The translations under genes were made by a program, and so were the position numbers. 64,000 nt of DNA from Gammaproteobacteria bacterium (lineage in GTDB: Bacteria > Pseudomonadota > Gammaproteobacteria > UBA6429 > Thiohalophilaceae): positions 1 to 64,000 of the forward strand of contig WGLP01000005.1 in the NCBI GenBank assembly GCA_016125505.1. The letters run 5' to 3'. The notes under the pieces are model-generated. The model did no database searches. It saw only the letters and a program-made list of their open reading frames with translations, and had not been told where the DNA came from. This document shows positions 1-9,000 of the stretch, in pieces. Each line of letters begins with the position of its first letter. The first letter of the stretch is position 1.

Positions 1-128
1 ACACCTTGCTACAGATTCTGTCGGTCACGCTGTTCGAGAAAATGCCCATCCAGCAAGCCTTGCAGGGCATCGACGATCGGCCAGAAAATACAAATTCCAA
101 CAACCAACTGAATCTATTCGATTCTTAA
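1..128 (+). mobile_element. C-terminal end of an IS transposase, cut by the window edge
   Basis: The frame starting at base 3 encodes 41 residues and stops at TAA 126-128. It contains LSVTLFEKMPI and ends in NQLNLFDS, which resembles the C-terminal tail of IS4-group DDE transposases. The catalytic part lies outside the window. The insertion sequence end should lie just after the stop, perhaps in CCGGACACTAGTG (129-141), but the other terminal repeat is not visible, so this is not proven. Its position at the edge of the metal-resistance island fits a role in assembling the island. Confidence 0.6.
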
Positions 129-174
129 CCGGACACTAGTGTGACTAATCATGAATTAGTTGCCATTATAAAAT

Positions 175-528
175 ATGATTTTCCTATCCAGAAAATTTAT
201 CGCAGTATTGATGCTGCTATGGCTGCCGTTGTCCAGTTGCAGCGCTGCTGCTGCGACGCTCACCATGTATATGCATGGCACCTGTCACGACATGGAGATG
301 CTGGCTGTGGCCCAAAACGCAGATGGCAATCGCCATGCTGTTTCGAAGCATGGGGTGCCGTGCAGCGTTTGCAGCGCTTGCCATGTGGCTTGTTGCGGTT
401 ATATAGCCTCACCTTTATTTAGCCCTTTTCTTGTGCAATCTTATGATGCGTCATTTGCATCCTTTCAGGTTCCATTCATTTCCGTTACCTTCGCACCACT
501 CGACCCTCCTCCTATATCTCCTGCCTAA
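175..528 (+). CDS. Small secreted Cys/His-containing protein, copy 1
   Basis: 117 residues with an N-terminal hydrophobic signal-like segment (about residues 5-26, ending AAAA). His, Met and Cys residues follow (MYMHGTCHDMEM, CSVCSACHVACC), and the tail ends LDPPP. It is clearly paralogous to the protein at 2372-2725: same start (SRKF-A-LMLLWLPL), same central Cys cluster, same LDPPP end. This type of small periplasmic protein accompanies RND copper/zinc efflux genes (CzcI-like in position), and a periplasmic metal-binding or regulatory role is inferred. No good ribosome binding site precedes the ATG, so this copy may be poorly translated. The start was chosen by alignment with the second copy. 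Confidence 0.6.
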   Translation: MIFLSRKFIAVLMLLWLPLSSCSAAAATLTMYMHGTCHDMEMLAVAQNADGNRHAVSKHGVPCSVCSACHVACCGYIASPLFSPFLVQSYDASFASFQVPFISVTFAPLDPPPISPA

Positions 529-692
529 CAGGGGACGAGTCCGTCTGCTGGTTTCGTAATCCGGCGTCTTAAATTCCGATTCCTGAACCGAATTCCGGTT
601 GAGCTCGTTCCTCGCGTGAGGTGGTCCGTTTGCGTCTACTCCGACAGTACTGCTGACTTTGCAGAAATTGATTGGAACGAGATGAATCATGG
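175..692. repeat. Left copy of a diverged segmental duplication (paired with 2372-2881)
   Basis: The small-protein gene plus its downstream leader is duplicated. After each stop codon the block CAGGGGACGAGTCCGTCTGC occurs (about 528-548 and 2725-2744), followed by a GG-TTT-CCGG hairpin-like stretch. Each copy ends in GGAACGAG-T-AATCATG (about 674-691 and 2863-2881). In the right copy that ATG starts cusF. In the left copy it opens only a 16-codon frame. The rest of 529-849 holds no recognisable gene apart from the ribosome binding site of the gene at 850. Confidence 0.75.
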
Positions 693-849
693 AATCTGCT
701 TTATTAACGGATGGTTTTGTTCGTGGCAGATCGCCTTGAAAACGCACGGTCTATCTGCATCGGCAAGAAGGAAGATGCCGAGTCAACTTGTGGCTCAATC
801 AAATATTTACCAAGGAACAACTTGAAACTATTAATTTGGGAGAAATAGC

Positions 850-2244
850 ATGAAAAAGATTAAGACAATATACAGAAGGTTCATTATAGCTTTTGTGGCT
901 ATTCTGATTTCTGGCGCCAGTTGGCTGCTTGCCTCTGACGAGGCTTATGCCATTCCGAGCTTTGCGCGCCAGACCGGCATGCAGTGTTCGGCTTGTCATA
1001 CGGTATTCCCGGAACTAACCCCGTTCGGGCGGCAGTTCAAGCTGCGAGGGTATACGCTCGGGGCGGGTTTTGCCGACAAGCAATTTCCCTATAACTTGCC
1101 GCTGGCGGCCAGGCTGCAGTTTGGCGAGACATCGGTCAAGGATCGATATAAGGGCGCCAATCCGGCAGCTGATTTTCCGCAGTCGAACAAGCCCATTGTC
1201 CAGTTGCTCGGCCTGTATTACGGCGGCAAAATTGCCGGCAAGGTTGGCGCTTTTGCCCAGTACAACTATGACGGCATCGAAAAGAAGTGGGCGGCGGAAA
1301 TGATAGACGTGCGCTATGCCGATAGCCTGATGGCAGGGAACAAGGAACTGATCTATGGTGTTTCGGTAAGCAACTCTCCATCGATGGAAGATGTGTGGAA
1401 CACCAGCGGAATGTGGGTGTTCCCATATACCAGCGATGCCGGCATCATGCCAATGCAAACGTCATTGCTGGATATGATGCCACTTGCAAACCAGGTAGGA
1501 AATGTGGGCGTGTATGGCTTTTACGATAGCCAGCTTTACGTCGAGTTCGGTTTCATGCACAACGGCAAGAATGGGGTATTCCGGCCGCTGAACGTGGGCA
1601 CTCCGTTGGCAACTGCGATCAGCGGCAATGCGCCTCATCTGCGCCTCGCCTGGGAGAAGGACTGGGGAGACAGCAACAGCTTCATGATAGGTGGGAACGC
1701 CTTGCGTGCCAATATTTACCCGGATCCCACGAACCTGAATGGACCGACCGACCGTTATACCGACGCCATGGTGGATACCCAATTCCAGCATTATGATGGC
1801 GATCACCTGTACTCGCTGCTGGCTTCCTACGGCCATGAGAAACGCGACTGGACTGCCAGTTTCCCTGCGATGAATGCATCCAATTCGTCTGACAACCTGG
1901 ACACATTCAGGGTGGACGGGCATTACTGGTACCAGCGCAAGATTGGCGGTGGAATCGGCTACTTCGATTACCGCGGAAGTACCGACAAGATGGCATATGG
2001 AATGGGCGGTATGGGTGGTATGGGAGCTGCCAGTGCAATGGGTAACGCCAATGGCAGCCCGGATACCAGCGGCTGGATAGGGGAAGTTGACTGGCTGCCC
2101 CTTGAAAACCGCGAGAACCTGAAGCTTGGGCTTCGTTACACCGTCTATACCAAGTACAACGGCGCCAGTACCAATTACAATGGTGCCGGCCGCAATGCAT
2201 CCGATAACAATTCGGTGTATGCGTATGCTTGGCTGATGTTCTGA
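850..2244 (+). CDS. Cyc2-like monoheme cytochrome c-outer membrane porin fusion
   Basis: 464 residues. A signal peptide (residues 1 to about 34, ending AYA) is followed by PSFARQTGMQCSACH, with a single CXXCH heme site at 46-50. Next comes FPELTPFGRQFK and then a long region rich in alternating aromatic/polar strands ending in a terminal Phe, as expected for an outer-membrane beta-barrel. This layout is that of Cyc2-type fused cytochrome-porins, known as outer-membrane Fe(II) oxidases in neutrophilic iron oxidisers. A Gly/Met-rich loop (GMGGMGGMG, about residue 390) is unusual and could bind soft metal ions. It sits inside the copper-efflux cluster, so its substrate may be copper or iron; the family is wider than proven iron oxidases. 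GGAG lies just upstream of the ATG. Confidence 0.7.
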   Translation: MKKIKTIYRRFIIAFVAILISGASWLLASDEAYAIPSFARQTGMQCSACHTVFPELTPFGRQFKLRGYTLGAGFADKQFPYNLPLAARLQFGETSVKDRYKGANPAADFPQSNKPIVQLLGLYYGGKIAGKVGAFAQYNYDGIEKKWAAEMIDVRYADSLMAGNKELIYGVSVSNSPSMEDVWNTSGMWVFPYTSDAGIMPMQTSLLDMMPLANQVGNVGVYGFYDSQLYVEFGFMHNGKNGVFRPLNVGTPLATAISGNAPHLRLAWEKDWGDSNSFMIGGNALRANIYPDPTNLNGPTDRYTDAMVDTQFQHYDGDHLYSLLASYGHEKRDWTASFPAMNASNSSDNLDTFRVDGHYWYQRKIGGGIGYFDYRGSTDKMAYGMGGMGGMGAASAMGNANGSPDTSGWIGEVDWLPLENRENLKLGLRYTVYTKYNGASTNYNGAGRNASDNNSVYAYAWLMF

Positions 2245-2259
2245 TAGTAAAAACGCAAT

Positions 2260-2288
2260 TCCCGCGCATCCCTGACGGATGCGCGGGA
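2260..2288 (+). terminator. Strong hairpin after the cytochrome-porin gene
   Basis: A perfect 12-bp stem (TCCCGCGCATCC / GGATGCGCGGGA) with loop CTGAC begins 16 bases after the stop codon at 2244. No T-tract follows directly, so it may be a weak terminator or an mRNA 3'-end stabiliser that separates this gene from the downstream cus genes. Confidence 0.55.
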
Positions 2289-2371
2289 TCACGCATTCCG
2301 CAATGTCCCAGCGCTTAATATCCTGAGTTTTTTTGATTGACTTGTTTGATGTATTTTGCAAACATGCTCAC

Positions 2372-2725
2372 ATGTCCCGCCTGACCAGAAAATTTGTCGC
2401 CATCCTGATGCTTTTGTGGCTTCCGCTGTCCGCCAGTAGTGCGCTGGCTGCGACGGTTTCCATGCAGATGCATGACGCCTGTCACGACATGACCATGCCG
2501 ACGATGCAACACCAAACCACAGGCAATCACCATGCAGCCGCACAACACAGTGCACCGTGCAGTACTTGCGGAGCCTGTCATCTGGCCTGCTCGGGCTATC
2601 TGGCAACTCCGCCGCTCGAGCTTGCTTCGCTGCAGTTCGAAGGCCGGCTGGATATACCTTATCTGGTTGCATTCACTTCCATCACTACGGCACCGCTCGA
2701 TCCTCCGCCTCTCGCTCGTACCTGA
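2372..2725 (+). CDS. Small secreted Cys/His/Met-containing protein, copy 2
   Basis: 117 residues from the ATG at 2372. An upstream in-frame start at 2333 would add 13 residues, but it breaks the match to copy 1. The signal segment is SRLTRKFVAILMLLWLPL, cut after ALAA. The mature part has MQMHDACHDMTMP, several His, CSTCGACHLACSGY, and the tail LDPPPLART. It lies immediately upstream of cusF on the same strand and probably starts the efflux operon. Its Cys, His and Met content and its position suggest a periplasmic metal-binding accessory of the RND system; function is not known. No strong Shine-Dalgarno is visible. Confidence 0.7.
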   Translation: MSRLTRKFVAILMLLWLPLSASSALAATVSMQMHDACHDMTMPTMQHQTTGNHHAAAQHSAPCSTCGACHLACSGYLATPPLELASLQFEGRLDIPYLVAFTSITTAPLDPPPLART

Positions 2726-2881
2726 CAGGGGACGAGTCCGTCTGCCGGTTTTGCATCCGGCTTTGCAATCCGATCCAGAGCTAATCCAGACTGATCTCGT
2801 CCTGAAGCGTGCGACGCTCTAGTTGCGTCCGCCATCATCCGCACCGTTGTGCGGCAATCGACAGGAACGAGGTAAATCATG
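2372..2881. repeat. Right copy of the segmental duplication (paired with 175-692)
   Basis: It contains the second small-protein gene and a leader that runs into the cusF start codon. The leader keeps the GGGGACGAGTCC block and a GCCGG...CCGGC hairpin (about 2743-2760). Conservation of this non-coding leader in both copies suggests a regulatory role, or simply a recent duplication. Confidence 0.7.
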
Positions 2882-3253
2882 AAAAACACATTAACGAGCA
2901 CACTGCTTTGGACGTTGCTGGCCATCTCCGGCATAGCCGTGGCACAAGAGCAGATGATGAATCCTTCCATGAACGGCATGCAGGGAATGAGCAATATGAA
3001 TGGCATGCCCAATATGGCGGCGCTGGCCAACACCGGCATCGGCATGGTCAATCGCGTGGACCGGCAAAACGGCAAGATCAACCTGACCCACGGTCCGATC
3101 AAGTCGCTGGGCTGGCCGGGCATGACCATGGACTTCTCGGTCAAGGACGAGTCGCTGCTCGACGGCCTCAGGCCCGGCGAGAAAGTGGAATTCGATGTGG
3201 TCAAACAAGGCCCCGGACAGTTCTATATCGCCCGCATCGCGCCGGCGCAATAA
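2879..3253 (+). CDS. cusF: CusF-like periplasmic copper-binding protein
   Basis: 124 residues: signal peptide to about residue 22 (GIAVAQ), a Met/Asn-rich linker (MNPSMNGMQGMSNMNGMPNM), then a CusF beta-barrel domain with G-V--VD-QNGKINLTHGPI and WPGMTMDFSV. The His, Trp and two Met that bind Cu(I)/Ag(I) in CusF are all present (THG, W, MTM). CusF passes periplasmic Cu(I) to the CusCBA pump. The gene directly precedes cusC, cusB and cusA on the same strand. AACGAGGTAAATC before the ATG is a plausible ribosome binding site. Confidence 0.9.
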   Translation: MKNTLTSTLLWTLLAISGIAVAQEQMMNPSMNGMQGMSNMNGMPNMAALANTGIGMVNRVDRQNGKINLTHGPIKSLGWPGMTMDFSVKDESLLDGLRPGEKVEFDVVKQGPGQFYIARIAPAQ

Positions 3254-3301
3254 CCGTTTTGTGCCGTCCGGAGCGTGCGCTCCAGCCGGCAGGAGTCGAA
3301 T

Positions 3302-4627
3302 ATGAAAACAACAAAATTACTCCACCTTGGCATTGCGCTGCTGCTGTTGCCGCTGGTCGCGTTGGCTGGTGAAGATGCCACCGGACCCGGTGGCGTGCTG
3401 ACCCTGCAGCATGCGCTGCAGATTGCCATGACCGACAATCCCGGCCTGGCGCAGGCGGGTGCAAAAGCGCGCGCACTGGCGGAAGTGCCGTCGCAGGTCG
3501 GCACACTGCCCGATCCGGTACTGTCGCTGAACGCGCTCAATCTGCCGACCGACACCTACTCTCTGTCGCAGGAGGCGATGACCCAGATGCAGGTCGGCAT
3601 CGGCGTCACCCTGCCGTTCCCGGGCAAGCTCGACCTGCGCCAGCAGGCGGCCGGTTTCCAGGCGCAGGCGGCGCAATTCGGCGTGGACGAGACCCGGCTG
3701 GTGCTGGGCCGTAACGTGCGTACGACCTGGTGGAACCTGTTCTACCTCGATCGCGCACTGGCCATCGTCAGCCACAACCAGGATTTGCTGCGCGAATTCG
3801 TGCAAATCGCCGAAGCTAAATACCGTACCGGCCAGGGCATGCAGTCCGACGTGCTGCTGGCGCAGGTCGAGCTGTCCAAACTACTCGACATCGGCATCGG
3901 CCTCAATGCTGCGCGGCGCAGCCAGGCGGCAGTGCTGAATGCGCTGCTTGGCAGGCCGGCAAACAGCACAGTGCTGCTGCCGCGCGCGGCCGACGAGAAA
4001 CTGCCGGACGCGCCGGAGTTTTCCGCACTGCATGACATCGCACTGCAGTCGCGGCCGCTGCTGTCGGCCCAGCGTGAACGTGTGCAAGGGGCGCAGTCGC
4101 AAGTCGCATTGGCGGAAAAGGATTACTACCCCGACTTCAAGGTCGGAGCGGCCTACGGTTATCGCACCGGTTACAACCCGAACGGCAGCCCGCGCGCGGA
4201 CGTCGCCAGCTTCACGCTCAGCATGAACCTGCCGATATTTTCCGGCAGCAAACAGGATCACGAACTGGCACAGCGCAAGGCGGACGAACTGGATGCGAAT
4301 TACGGCCTGCAGGATCGCCTCGTGCAGGTGGATAGCGAGATCGAACAGGCGCTGGCCGATTATCGCGCCGACCGCGAAAAGGCGCTGCTGTTCAAGACCG
4401 GCATCATCCCGCAGGCCAGCCAGACCACGGCTGCCATGCTCGCGGCCTACCAGGTGGATAAGGTGGACTTCCTCAACCTGATCCAGGCGCAAGTCACCCT
4501 CTATAACTATGAAACCCAGTACTGGAAAGCGCTGAGTGCATCCTGGCAGGCATGGGCCAGGATGCAGGCCGCAGCCGGCAAGCCGCTTGCGCAACCGGCG
4601 GCAGACAAGGAGACAAAACATGAGTAA
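3302..4627 (+). CDS. cusC: Outer membrane factor of the copper RND efflux system (TolC/CusC family)
   Basis: 441 residues from the ATG at 3302, preceded by CAGGAGTCGAAT. The signal peptide ends near ALAG; there is no lipobox Cys, unlike E. coli CusC. The body shows two outer-membrane efflux repeats (first LTLQHALQIAMTDNPGLAQA, second beginning near FSALHDIALQSRP) with long helices and DLR-QAAGFQAQAAQ-type heptads. It would form the trimeric channel through which CusBA exports copper or silver. The stop overlaps the cusB start (ATGAGTAA), indicating translational coupling. Confidence 0.88.
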   Translation: MKTTKLLHLGIALLLLPLVALAGEDATGPGGVLTLQHALQIAMTDNPGLAQAGAKARALAEVPSQVGTLPDPVLSLNALNLPTDTYSLSQEAMTQMQVGIGVTLPFPGKLDLRQQAAGFQAQAAQFGVDETRLVLGRNVRTTWWNLFYLDRALAIVSHNQDLLREFVQIAEAKYRTGQGMQSDVLLAQVELSKLLDIGIGLNAARRSQAAVLNALLGRPANSTVLLPRAADEKLPDAPEFSALHDIALQSRPLLSAQRERVQGAQSQVALAEKDYYPDFKVGAAYGYRTGYNPNGSPRADVASFTLSMNLPIFSGSKQDHELAQRKADELDANYGLQDRLVQVDSEIEQALADYRADREKALLFKTGIIPQASQTTAAMLAAYQVDKVDFLNLIQAQVTLYNYETQYWKALSASWQAWARMQAAAGKPLAQPAADKETKHE

Positions 4628-6062
4628 CAAGCACGTTATCGCGGCGGCTGTCGTCGCATTGCTGGTCGGGGCAGGCGCAGGCTACTGGATTTCCGCCGCC
4701 AGGTTGCCGCAGCCGGTTGCCGGAAAAACCGCTGCACCCGCCGCGCGCAAGCCGCTGTTCTACCGCAGCCCGATGAATCCGGCGATCACCTCGCCGGTGC
4801 CGGCCAAGGATGAAATGGGCATGGACTACGTCCCGGTCTATGCCGACGACCAGCAGAATGCCGCCGGTCCGGCGGGGACGGTGAAGATCGATCCGACCGT
4901 AGTGCAAGACATCGGCGTGCGTACCGCGAAGGCGGAACGCACGGTGCTGTCACGCCACGTACGCACGGTAGGCCTGGTCGCGCTGAATGAAGAACGCGTG
5001 GCGCGGCTGCACCCGAAATACGACGGCTGGGTGCAGCAGCTGTTCGTCGACAAGACCGGCGAAAAAGTGAAGAAGAACACCATGCTGCTGTCGATCTATT
5101 CGCCGCAGGTGGTGGCCACCGAGGACGAATACCTGCTTGCGCTGGCCAACCGGGAAAAACTGCAACAGAGCCCGTTCGCCGACGTGCGCGAAGGCGCTGC
5201 AAGCCTGCTGCACTCCAGCCGCGAGCGGTTGCAGCTGTTCGACATGCCGGCGCACCAGTTGCGCCAGCTCGAACGCACGCGCAAGGCGATCCATGCAGTG
5301 CACATCCATTCGCCGTTCGACGGCGTGGTGATGAACATCGGCGCGCGCGAAGGCGCACGCATCACGCCGGACACCGAACTGTACGTGATCGCCGACCTGT
5401 CGCGCATCTGGGTGCTGGCAGACCTGTACCAGGACGACCTGCCCTGGGTGCACGTCGGGGATACCGCGAAAATGCAGGTGAATGGCATTCCGGGCCGCAC
5501 CTTCAGCGGCAAGGTGGCGTTCATCTATCCGTATTTCGAAGCGAAGACGCGCACCGTCAAGGTTCGCCTCGAATTCGACAATCCGGACATGTTGCTCAAG
5601 CCCGAGATGTACGCCAACGTCGATATCCTCGCCGACAAACAGGTCAATGCGATCGCCGTGCCGTCCGAAGCCATCGTGCGCAGCGGCACCGGTGCCCAGG
5701 TGTTCGTCGAGCGCGCGCCCGGCAAGTTCGAGCCGCGCAAAGTCACGCTCGGTGTTTCCTCTGACGGCCAGACGCAAATCCTGAGCGGACTTGAGGCCGG
5801 CGAAACCGTGGTGACATCGAGCGAATTCCTGATTGATTCGGAATCCAAGCTCAGGGAAGCGACGGCCAAGATGATGGAACCGAAACAGCCGGCTGCGCCA
5901 GCGCCGGCAGCGATGCCAAATATGCAGGGAATGGAGATAAAGCCGCCACAAGCAGCGATGCCAGACATGCCTGCGATGCAGGAAAAATCCGCGGTGCCGC
6001 AACAGCCGGCCATGTCCAACATGCAGCATGACGGCAGCATGAACATGGGAGCCAAACCATGA
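4620..6062 (+). CDS. cusB: RND efflux periplasmic adaptor (CusB family)
   Basis: 480 residues from the ATG at 4620, inside the cusC stop. There is an N-terminal membrane segment (HVIAAAVVALLVGAGAGYWI). A heavy-metal-binding module follows at about residues 43-80 (YRSPMNPAITSPVPAKDEMGMDYVPVY). Then come the adaptor domains: a barrel-sandwich with LHPKYDGWVQQLFVDKTGEKV, a helical hairpin, and a beta-barrel (ELYVIADLSRIWVLADLYQDD). The last 50 residues are a Met-rich tail (MPNMQGM, MPDMPAM, MSNMQHDGSMNMG), longer than in E. coli CusB, which may catch copper. It links CusA to the outer-membrane channel. The stop overlaps the cusA ATG. Confidence 0.9.
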   Translation: MSNKHVIAAAVVALLVGAGAGYWISAARLPQPVAGKTAAPAARKPLFYRSPMNPAITSPVPAKDEMGMDYVPVYADDQQNAAGPAGTVKIDPTVVQDIGVRTAKAERTVLSRHVRTVGLVALNEERVARLHPKYDGWVQQLFVDKTGEKVKKNTMLLSIYSPQVVATEDEYLLALANREKLQQSPFADVREGAASLLHSSRERLQLFDMPAHQLRQLERTRKAIHAVHIHSPFDGVVMNIGAREGARITPDTELYVIADLSRIWVLADLYQDDLPWVHVGDTAKMQVNGIPGRTFSGKVAFIYPYFEAKTRTVKVRLEFDNPDMLLKPEMYANVDILADKQVNAIAVPSEAIVRSGTGAQVFVERAPGKFEPRKVTLGVSSDGQTQILSGLEAGETVVTSSEFLIDSESKLREATAKMMEPKQPAAPAPAAMPNMQGMEIKPPQAAMPDMPAMQEKSAVPQQPAMSNMQHDGSMNMGAKP

Positions 6063-9000
6063 TCCGTACGCTGATCGATGCGTCGCTGAAGAACCGCTTC
6101 CTGGTGCTGATCGCGACGCTGCTGGTGGTGTTCGCCGGGGTGCAGGCGATGCGCAGCATGCCGCTGGACGCGATCCCCGACCTGTCCGACGTGCAGGTGA
6201 TCGTGTTCACCAAATATCCGGGGCAGGCGCCGCAGGTGGTGGAAGACCAGGTCACTTACCCGCTGACCACGGCGCTGCTGTCGGTGCCCAACACCAAGGT
6301 GGTGCGCGGCTATTCGTTCTTCGGCTTCTCCATGGTGTACGTGATCTTCAAGGACGGCACCGACATGTACTGGGCGCGTTCCCGCGTGCTCGAATATCTG
6401 AACTACGCGACCGACCGGCTGCCGCGCGGGGTGTCGCCCCAGCTCGGGCCCGACGCGACCGGCGTGGGCTGGATCTACGAATACGCGCTGGTGGACAAGA
6501 CCGGCCAACACGACCTGGCGCAACTGCGCTCGATCCAGGACTGGTATCTGCGCTACCCGCTGCAGACCGTCGAGGGCGTGTCCGAGGTCGCCTCCATCGG
6601 CGGCTACGTCAAGCAATATCAGGTCGAGGTCAGGCCGGATGCGCTGCTGGCCTACAACATTTCGCTGGACAAGGTGCGTCGTGCAATCCAGCGCAGCAAC
6701 AACGATGTCGGCGGCCGCCTGGTGGAAATGGGCGAGACCGAATACATGGTGCGCGGCCTCGGCTACATCAAGAGCATCAGCGATCTCGAAAACGTGCCGG
6801 TCGGCGTCGATGCCAACGGAACGCCGGTCTATTTGAAGCAGGTGGCCAACATCCATCTCGGACCGGAGTTGCGCCGCGGCGTGGCCGAACTCGACGGCCA
6901 GGGCGAAGTCGCCGGCGGCGTGGTGGTGATGCGCTACGGCGGCAATGCGCTGACCACGATCGAGGCGGTGCGCAAGAAGCTCGACGAACTGAAAAAAGGC
7001 CTGCCGCCGGGCGTGGAGATCGTGCCGGTATACGACCGCGGCAACCTGATCGAGCGCGCGGTGAGCAACCTCAAGGACAAGCTGATCGAGGAATCCATCG
7101 TGGTTGCGCTGATCTGCGTGCTGTTCCTGATGCACGCGCGCAGCGCGCTGGTGGCCATTGCCAGCCTGCCGGTCGGCGTCCTGATCGCAATCCTTATCAT
7201 GCGCTGGCAGGGGCTCTCCGCCAACATCATGTCGCTGGGCGGAATTGCCATCGCCATCGGCGCAATGATAGACGGCGCGATCGTGATGGTGGAGAACGCG
7301 CACAAACACCTCGAACATTTGAATGATACGGCGGATGGCAAGGCTCGCTGGCAGGCGATAGCAAGCGCATCGAAGGAAGTCGGTCCCGCGCTGTTCTTCT
7401 CGCTGCTGATCATCACCGTCTCGTTCCTTCCCGTGTTCACGCTGCAGGCGCAGGAAGGCCGGCTGTTCGCGCCGCTCGCGTTCACCAAGACCTATTCCAT
7501 GGCCGGCGCCGCGCTGCTCGCGGTAACGCTGATTCCGGTGCTGATGGGCTTGCTGATTCGCGGCCGGATACCATCCGAAGAAAACAACATCATCAACATC
7601 TGGCTCAGGCGCCTGCACGCGCCGGCGCTGGAGCGCGCCGTGCGCCACCGCAAGACCACCGTGTTGCTCGCGCTACTGGTGCTGGCCGCCACGGTGTGGC
7701 CGGTGATGCACACCGGCTCGGAATTCATGCCGCCGCTGGACGAGGGCGACATCCTGTACATGCCGACCACTTATCCCGGCATTTCCATCACCAAGGCGAA
7801 GGAGCTGCTGCAGCAGACCGACAAGATACTGAAGACCTTCCCCGAGGTTCAGTCGGTGTTCGGCAAGGCCGGGCGCGCCGACACCGCAACCGATCCGGCG
7901 CCGTTGTCGATGCTGGAGACCACAATACGGCTCAAGCCGCGCGATCAGTGGCCGGACCCGCACAAGACCACGAAACAGCTGATGCACGAGATGGACCAGG
8001 CGATCCACTTCCCTGGCCTGGCCAATGCCTGGACCTATCCGATCAAGACACGCATTGACATGCTGTCTACCGGCATCAAGACGCCGATCGGCATCAAGGT
8101 CTCGGGACCCGACCTCAACGTGCTGCAGCAGGTGGCGGGCGACATCGAGAACAAGCTGAAGACGCTGCCCGACACGCTGTCGGCGTTCGCCGACAAGGCC
8201 GCCGGCGGCTACTACCTCGATTTCGACATCGACCGCGAAGCAGCCGCGCGCTACGGCCTGACCGTGGGCGACGTGCAGGACGTGCTGCAGAGTGCGATCG
8301 GCGGTATGAACGTAACCGAAACCGTGGAAGGCCTGCAGCGCTACCCGGTGAACCTGCGTTATCCGCGCGAGCTGCGCGACAACATCGAGTCGCTCAAGCG
8401 CGTGCTGATCCCGACGCCGGGCGGCGCACAGATTCCGCTGTCGCTGGTGGCCAGCCTGCAGCTGCGGCGCGGCCCACCGTCGGTGAAGACGGAAGACGCT
8501 ACGCCGAACGCCTGGATCTACGTCGACATCAAGACCAGCGACATCGGCGGCTACGTGGCCAGGGCAAAGCAACTGGTCGACCGTGAGGTGAAGCTTCCGG
8601 CTGGCTACACGATGACCTGGTCGGGCCAGTTCGAATACATGCAGCGCGCGGCCGAGCGGTTGCAGATGGTGGTGCCGGTCACGCTGCTGGTCATCTTCCT
8701 GCTGCTGTATTTCAACTTCCGCAATTTCACCGCACCCTTGGTGGTGATGCTGTCGATCCCGTTTGCGCTGGCGGGCGGTTTCTGGCTGGTGTGGGCACTC
8801 GGCTACAACCTGTCGGTGGCGGTGGCGGTCGGCTTCATCGCGCTGGCCGGGGTGTCGGCCGAGATCGGCGTGCTGGTGCTGACCTTCATCGATCAGGCCG
8901 TCGCGAAACGCCGCGAGGAAAACCGGGGGCAACTCACCAGCACCGACATCGTCGGCGCGGTGCTGTTCGGCACCACGCGGCGCGTGCGCCCGATCGCGAT

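Noticed and set aside
528..575. Hammerhead ribozyme suggested by GACGAGTCCGTC
   Set aside because: The conserved CUGANGA and GAAA cores are absent; the block is only a duplicated leader.
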